Shown here: in pieces, positions 58,086 to 64,000 of the stretch
Layout: each line of letters starts with the position of its first letter
Numbering within the stretch: the first letter of the stretch is position 1
Origin: Cycas panzhihuaensis
Lineage: Eukaryota; Cycadophyta
Reading direction: 5' to 3'
Assembly (NCBI GenBank): GCA_023213395.1
Contig: CM041465.1
Span: forward strand, 244,349,741-244,413,740
DNA length: 64,000 bases
Translations under genes and position numbers: made by a program
The notes under the pieces: generated by a model
The model's input: only the letters and a program-made list of their open reading frames with translations
The model's database searches: none
Told to the model about the DNA's origin: nothing

Positions 58086-58395
58086 TGAAGGAAGGATGGA
58101 TCTAGGGAATAAATCACTTACATGCATATAATGGAAATGGATAATGAAAAAGAAATAAAACAAGATATGAGAGCAAGCTTAGAGGTGAGAATGACTAATT
58201 ACTCCCTCCTTAAGATTTCACCTTTTATTATTAAGGATGAGCACTAGGGTGAGGATTTCCCGCCTAATGACATGAACCTAAAATTTCACCTAAATTCACA
58301 TAAAGTACATTTCATTAAGAGACTAATGCTAAGAATATATCCTAAGGTCACATAATTAATCTATAAAAATGACCTTGATACATTAACCTTTTTCA
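58086..58395 (-). mobile_element. Family-1 solo LTR
   Basis: 310 bp, TGAAGGAAGGATGG to CCTTTTTCA, with the exact duplication GAAAA on both sides (58081-58085, 58396-58400) and no internal sequence. Same family as the CopA and CopC LTRs. It is in the same orientation as them and sits inside the CopK 5' LTR. Confidence 0.93.
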
Positions 58396-58400
58396 GAAAA

Positions 58401-59757
58401 ATCACCTCTTAAATAAGTATTTTATAAATATCGAAATGCATAGTGCATAGAATATTTAGATCTCATTCTACTATCTTTATCAGTCATCCCTTCTAAAAGG
58501 ATACATGAAGTTCCTCATATAATTTTATCAAGGGCAATAATACAAAGTTCATTATAATGGACAATGGTCCATTTGCCAAACTTTTAATACATAATAATTA
58601 AATACATAAATATATGTCTAAGATAATATTATATTACAAAGATTAATTCTAACACCTACTATACACTTTTAAATGTGGTTTGAATAGTGGAGTAAACTCT
58701 ATACATCTTATTGAGAGTGGGGACCTCTATCTATTTCACCTCTTGGACCTTAAGGCTTGTTAAAGTTAGATGCAAATACTACTAGGCCACCTCACACTTG
58801 TGTGAGATGAGTCTCTAATATTGATGAGTCTCCTTTGACTTATTCATGATTGGATTGATCTTATGGCCCTAACTCCTTTAGGTTTATTGATTTGGTTAGT
58901 CCCTTTCCTATTTTTAGATTGATTCTAATATTATAGGTTCATTTTGGTATATAGGATAGGATAGGCTAGTTGTTTTTAAGAGTGGTAGTTGCATTAAGGA
59001 TAAGAACATAATTATATCAATAGTTAAGATACATGCACCCTTACAAATTTCTCAAACCCTGAGAACCCTTTTATTAGGTGTTAATTAGTCCCTCTGAGGG
59101 AACATATTATTAGAGTGGATTAATTTTATCTCTATCCTCTTAGTTAATTAATAGTTTTCTATTGATTTCACTTTATTCATTATTTCTTCTCACATACTTG
59201 CTTATATTATTAGTTAGCTAATTAGTTAATAGTTACTTTCTTTTGGGCTTTCACTTACACACATTAACATATTACCCCCAGTCTAAGAGCTTCCCATTTA
59301 TCCTCACACCCATGTTCATGATATGCCCAACTATCCTACAGGAGCTCTAGACTCATCCCTTTCTTGGTTTAGACTTTTTGTCCTAAGTCTATAGTCAAGT
59401 AATGTGATTGACCTCTTTTTCTTGTGAGATAATGTTTGGATATCTAATAATATATAATGTTAAACCTTTGTAACTATACATCCAGATAGTGGTATAATCT
59501 CTAAATAGATAGAAATCCTTATTCAGCCAACCTTCTCCTTTAAACTAAGTCTTCACATCCTTATATATCCTTGGTACTAGGAAAATCATATAAGATAATG
59601 GACATATAATCATTTAATAAAGAATAAAGAAATAGAAAAGCCTTTTGATCCCATGCCTGAGTAAAATAAAATTGAACTAGTACTTATATTATTTGGGGAT
59701 CCATTAGAAACTTAGGAAATATAAGTATGCATAATATTACATATATTAGATATAATA
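58401..59757. other. Unassigned AT-rich stretch
   Basis: The first part is presumably the rest of the CopK LTR. 59140-59240 has 'ttagctaattagttaatag' words that loosely mirror the TrgM LTR at 59835-59880, but no element end is clear. No gene seen. Confidence 0.4.
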
Positions 59758-62700
59758 TGATGAGTATTACTCATCCTTATGTCATGACACCTTCCAATAT
59801 AATGTGTAAATTATTGTACTAATATGTAAAGCATATTTAAGTTAGTTAACTAATTAATTAGTTAGTTAGTTAGAGAATAGTTAGTAGATTGATAAATTAA
59901 CTAAGATAGTTAGGTAGGTAGCTTTTTAAGTAGTAACTAACCCCACAACATAAGTTAGAGGCAACTTATTATACAAGTCATCAATAAGTGTATATTCATG
60001 AATCTAAGCTAAATCTCAAGATAAAAGAAGAGAATTCATTATATCACCTCTTTAACAATCTATGTTTCATAGGTAACATTCTCTGAGACTACATTCTCCC
60101 ATGATTATATATCAATTAGCCCTTAAGCAATAAAATAAGATATCAAGAATGAGGAAGAATTTTGGAAGAAAAAAATGCTATCCCAGAATGTACATATTTG
60201 TATAGTTATATGGGTGTACAAAAAAATATGACTAAAATGGGAAAAAAGAAAAAACATTAACATTAAGCTTATTATATTATAGGCATATAGTTATAAGCCT
60301 TCATTATAGGCATACCTCATAACAAAAAATATTTTTAGATTTTTGAAGTTAATTGTTGAGTTTCTATTAAGTCTATCATGGTTTATACAAGAAAATAAAC
60401 TTCTTTTAAGGAAGAAATGGTTGAAGATATTGAACAAAGATTAGAAGATCCTTCCTTCGTTTTCATACAAGTGATGGGTACCCTACAATGATAGGTAGGA
60501 ACTCAATCTTAGGTTATGCAAAATATGATGATGATATTTTAACAAATGATGGTATGATAGGCATAACAAACATAACTCTTACAAGCTCAACAAACTTACT
60601 TTCCCATAGTAGTTCCCATTTAGCAGTTATAGTTTCATTTAGGCATGAAAATCTCCATTACAAAGTTTGATGGTTCCTCAATGCCAAAGCTTTAGATGGA
60701 TGGTTTTGGAGACATGAGGCATATTTTAAGTGCCAACATCTCACTAATGTATAGAAGATCTATATGGCAGAGATACATATGACTAATCAAATGCTGATAT
60801 GGTGGCAAAACCATACTAGAAATCTACCCACATACCAGAGATAGGCCATGACCTAGTGCAATGACTTCAAGTCAACTCTTAGAAATAGATTCTACCCACT
60901 CAAATATAAGGATGAATAAATGAAGAAGTTGTTACACATCTATTGGTAACACAAGTATTTATACAATAATACATTGATGTATTATATAAGTTATCCATTA
61001 TGATTAAAATAATTAATGTAGAAGACATACTCAAATTAAAGTATCTAAGAGGACTATCTCTATATCTATAAATGGAAATAAAGTTGTTAAATATCACTTC
61101 ATTAAACCAAGCTTTCTACTATACTCTTAAAATGGAAAGTAAAATGTAAAGGAAGACACCTTTACAATAGCGACATCCATTAGTTCAACTCAAGTAGCCT
61201 TTTAATTAGAGAAAGGAAATTAATACAATAGATCCTTCAGTAGTAGAGAAGAGAAAGTATTACACACTGCATAAGTCTCACAGCCAATCAAACAAAGAAT
61301 GTTGGAAGCAAAGGGAGTAGTATAAAGGCAAGGACCCTAGTAGTTAAAGAAGAAAATAGCACATCATGTAAAGAAGCTAATATGTTAAATGATTTAATAG
61401 AGATACTTGTTGTAAATCAAACATTGGTAAATCCTAATCTAGTCTTAATGGTAAAGGAATATAATGCTTCAACTAGAGAAGTACTATTAATTTAGAATTT
61501 CTAAATTAAAGACCATATCATACTGTGCATTATTAGCAATGGTAGTATGAAAATTTTGATATCAAATAAACTTATTATGGATCTTGATCTCCTTGTAAAT
61601 CTTGATCCCAATCCTTATATAATTGGATAGGTTCAAAAATAAAGGAGACCACCACAAATAAAGATTGATAGAGTGTATCATATAACATTTGCAATAAACT
61701 CCTACATAGACATAGTAACTTGTGATGTAACTCCTATGGATTGTTGTGAAATACTTTTAGGGAGGCATTATCAATTTGATAAAGGTAGTATCCTATGGGC
61801 TCACTAATATATATTACTTACAAAAAAATAATATCACTTATATTCTCTACTCTTCATCATCTCTAGTTACTTTAAAAAAAGGTACACAAGCTACTAGACT
61901 CACTAGTCTTATTTAAGAAGATAACAATCTATTTATGAAGCTAATGCTTACAGTAGGCACCCTACAAATATAGATGATTCTTCAAGCATCTTTACCACTT
62001 GAGAAATTACATTCCTCATTAATCAAGAGATTTATCTAGGAGTAGATAGATCATTCTTACACCTTGTTAATAAGTGTACCTCTAGTAGGTTCACACCTAG
62101 CATAAGTAGCACAATAAAGCATCATGCCAATTCTATGCTAGACTAAAGAAGGGTACAATCATGTAAACTTCACTCTATGTGATGATCCTTTAATGTCCAT
62201 TAGACACACAACTTTAGAGGCATTTCAATTGTTGACTATTGATGAGAAACCCATAATACAGTCAAAGATTATTAAGGAGGATGTCTTATCCTCATCAATA
62301 ACACTTCTTAATACTAGATGATCTTATCTAGCATTATTTATCTTCTTGGTAAACAAGAAGAAGATATGTTCCACTATAGCCATTACATATTACTTCTCTC
62401 TTATCCATCAAAGATTAAGAAATTGAGGATAATTTCCTCTTAAATAGGGAGAAATGATGAGTATTACTCATTCATATGTCATGAAACTTTATAATATAAT
62501 ATATAAATTATTATACTTATATGTAAAGTATGTTTAAATTTAGTTAATTAGTAAGTTTATTTATTTTTTTGTTAGATAATAATTAGTAGATTGTTAAAGT
62601 AACTAATATAGTTAGTTAGTTAGGGTTTTAGGTGGTTGTTAAGCCCTTAACATAAATGAGGGGCACATAAGTATAAAAATCATCAATAAGTATGTATTCA

Positions 62701-62815
62701 TGAATGTAAGTTGATCTTGAGATAGTATAACTAAATCCATTATATCACCTCTTCAACAATCCCTATTTAATGGGTAAAGTTATTTGTGATTATATTCTCC
62801 CATAATTACATATCA
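59758..62815 (+). mobile_element. TrgM, TR-GAG-type non-autonomous LTR element
   Basis: About 3.06 kb. LTRs of 357 bp (59758-60114) and 361 bp (62455-62815), each TGATGAGTATTACTCAT to ACATATCA or TATATATCA, clearly homologous along their length. A purine stretch ATAGGGAGAAA (62444-62454) just before the right LTR is the likely polypurine tract, giving a plus orientation. Internal: gag (about 60640-61190) and protease (about 61520-61800), then about 650 bp without RT, RNase H or integrase. The flanking pentamers (TAATA, TGAGA) do not match, so the target duplication is unproven, and no clear primer-binding site follows the left LTR. Confidence 0.8.
60640..61800 (+). pseudogene. TrgM gypsy-type gag and protease
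   Basis: Decayed Ty3/gypsy Gag: KFDGS at about 60662, GWFWRHEAYFKCQHLTNV, then KIYMAEIHMTNQMLIWWQNH, the common '...KI..A...M.G.A..WW' pattern. FYPLKYKDE and KKLLHIYW follow. Protease about 61520-61800: IISNGSMKILIS at the active-site position (Asp lost) and IVTCDVTPMDCCEILLGRHY, matching the C-D-V-x-P-M-D...L-L-G-R-P/H-x motif of chromovirus-like proteases. Gag would form particles and the protease would mature them; here both are interrupted by stops. Confidence 0.7.
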
Positions 62816-63482
62816 TGAGATCATACAGAGATCCTTCAGTTACTCAACCATACTTCTATTAATAATCTTTTCCTAATCTAGTAAATCATCCTCCTTAATG
62901 CATTTAGTAATAGTGAATGTATGAAGGAGATTAAGTTAGGAATCATCTAAGAAGCTAAATATTCTAAATAAAATAGATATCTATATTATAATATCATTTT
63001 TGAGTAGTTTTGCTTTTAATCCTTCTCTGTTCTAGATCTTCTTAAAAGGATCCAACTACTAGTTTCCCATCTCCTTAATAAGTTTAGTATCCTTGGACAA
63101 AGCTTCTTTAATCTTTGTAGTATAAATGACACCTAAGACTTTGGAAGTCTAAACATTCTTTTCAAGTTATACACCCTCAGGTTATCCATTAACTTGTTAT
63201 TTAGGTTGAGCATTAGCTTATTGTCCTCCTTTAGGCATTAGGTTATTATGGTCATCAATGCTAGTAGGGGAATATTCTAGGTATAAACCCAATTTAAGTT
63301 AATTCAATTTTCTATAATTGGTTGTTTAACTTGTTGATCTATTTGAAATCTCTTACTATCTATACCTTTGAAGCTTAGTTTGGTATCATCAATGTTTTGT
63401 ATACTGGCTTTCCTTTGTTAGTACTTACTACATTGAATTGGTTACTCTTCTACAACTTTTCTTTATTTTAATCAATTGGCTC
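62816..63482. other. Unassigned AT-rich stretch
   Basis: No coding domain, repeat pair or element end seen between TrgM and TRIM1. Confidence 0.4.
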
Positions 63483-63487
63483 CTTCA

Positions 63488-63813
63488 TGTTGGAGTGCGT
63501 GATGCTAACTATCACAAGGAAGTCCTCTTCCCAAATCGCCCTGCGGCTTTTGGTGTAACAGCAACCTGTGACAAGTGGTATCAAAGCAACCAGGGTTTAA
63601 AACTGGTCCTATGTACCACAGTAGTACACCTGGAGATACGTGAAGGTGTTTTCTAGGTGGTGCTAAGGAACATTGTGGTGGACATGTAATGTTGTATAGG
63701 TATAGCCAACTCCTTGTGACAGGGGAGTATTGGAGCATGTAACGCTAACTATCATAAGGAAGTCCTCTTCCCAAATCACTCTCAGGCTTTTGGTGTAACG
63801 GCAACCTGTGACA
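63488..63813 (+). mobile_element. TRIM1, complete 326-bp miniature LTR element
   Basis: Two 86-bp LTRs (63488-63573, 63728-63813) running from TGTTGGAGTG (left) and TATTGGAGCA (right) to ACCTGTGACA, with the exact target duplication CTTCA (63483-63487, 63814-63818). A PBS TGGTATCAAAGC at 63576-63587 lies two bases after the left LTR, and a polypurine tract GACAGGGGAG (63718-63727) directly precedes the right LTR. The 154-bp internal part codes for nothing. By eye the LTRs differ at about a dozen of 86 sites, nearly all transitions. This meets every structural criterion for a terminal-repeat retrotransposon in miniature. It would depend on another element's proteins. Confidence 0.93.
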
Positions 63814-63818
63814 CTTCA

Positions 63819-64000
63819 CCTCTGCACTATTTGTTCTTTATGATTATCACCTAGCTTCACTTTATCTAATGTTAAGATGACAAAAAAATAAAATGAAAAG
63901 GTTAATATAATTATTCCACTTTATATTAGCTATATTGTATTCTTTAAACTCATTCCATTAGTCACTTGTCAATTGATCTCATGCATGTCATTGATTAAAT
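63819..64000. other. Flank right of TRIM1
   Basis: AT-rich, continuous with the sequence left of 63482 when the TRIM is left out. Nothing recognised. Confidence 0.4.

Noticed and set aside
59753-62820. Target duplication for TrgM (TAATA / TGAGA)
   Set aside because: Two of five bases differ and no shift of the LTR edges gives a clean match, so it is not claimed.
63438-63656. Overlapping frames on both strands around TRIM1
   Set aside because: They cross the LTR, PBS and target-duplication borders of a non-coding TRIM and have no family signature.

Overview
This window looks like nuclear DNA from a land plant with a large, repeat-dense genome. The evidence is the wall-to-wall Ty1/copia and Ty3/gypsy LTR retrotransposons, their plant-type primer-binding sites complementary to initiator tRNA-Met, a Tnt1-like element, a TRIM and a TR-GAG-type element, and decay dominated by C-to-T/G-to-A changes as in methylated plant repeats. 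A gymnosperm would fit, but the sequence does not prove it. I found no intact host gene, tRNA, rRNA or CRISPR array. Names used below (Gyp1, CopA, CopB, CopC, NaD, NaF, CopJ, CopK, TrgM, TRIM1) are local labels.

Layout. 1-1379 is AT-rich and unassigned. Gyp1, an old Ty3/gypsy element on the plus strand, runs from about 1380 to 6552 and resumes at 35145-37640. It is split first by a 1864-bp GC-rich solo LTR (3377-5240, TSD GTATC) and then, in the middle of its reverse transcriptase, by a 28.6-kb nested pile (6558-35139, TSD TACCC). The pile is CopA (minus-strand copia, LTR family 1). CopB (minus-strand copia, LTR family 2, TSD CTTCT/CTTAT) sits inside CopA. CopC (minus-strand copia, LTR family 1, TSD CAAAG) sits inside CopB's gag, and NaD (non-autonomous, LTR family 3) sits inside CopB's leader. 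A 3.4-kb inversion (28609-32051) then flipped the CopA protease-integrase part together with the CopB 5' LTR and leader. Undoing it on paper restores the gene order of both elements. Beside one breakpoint lies a 40-bp-periodic array of five primer-binding-site motifs.

Right of Gyp1, CopJ (plus-strand Tnt1/Tork-like copia, 38787-50078, TSD ATAAT) carries NaF (LTR family 3, TSD AATAT) only 13 bp inside its 5' LTR. About 50084-52479 is old sequence with a possible antisense plant-mobile-domain-like remnant. A decayed minus-strand copia, CopK, follows (about 52480-58085); its 5' LTR received a family-1 solo LTR (58086-58395, TSD GAAAA). TrgM (59758-62815) has LTRs, gag and protease but no reverse transcriptase. 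TRIM1 (63488-63813) is a complete 326-bp miniature LTR element with 86-bp LTRs and TSD CTTCA.

How the parts relate. No autonomous copy here is intact: stops, lost start codons and mutated catalytic residues are present in every pol examined. The non-autonomous family NaD/NaF is the most unusual item. Both copies keep only a copia-type gag-like gene, have different inserted cores (a CpG-rich tandem-repeat block in NaD; a decayed, gene-like stretch in NaF), and the family shows one, two or five copies of the primer-binding site.
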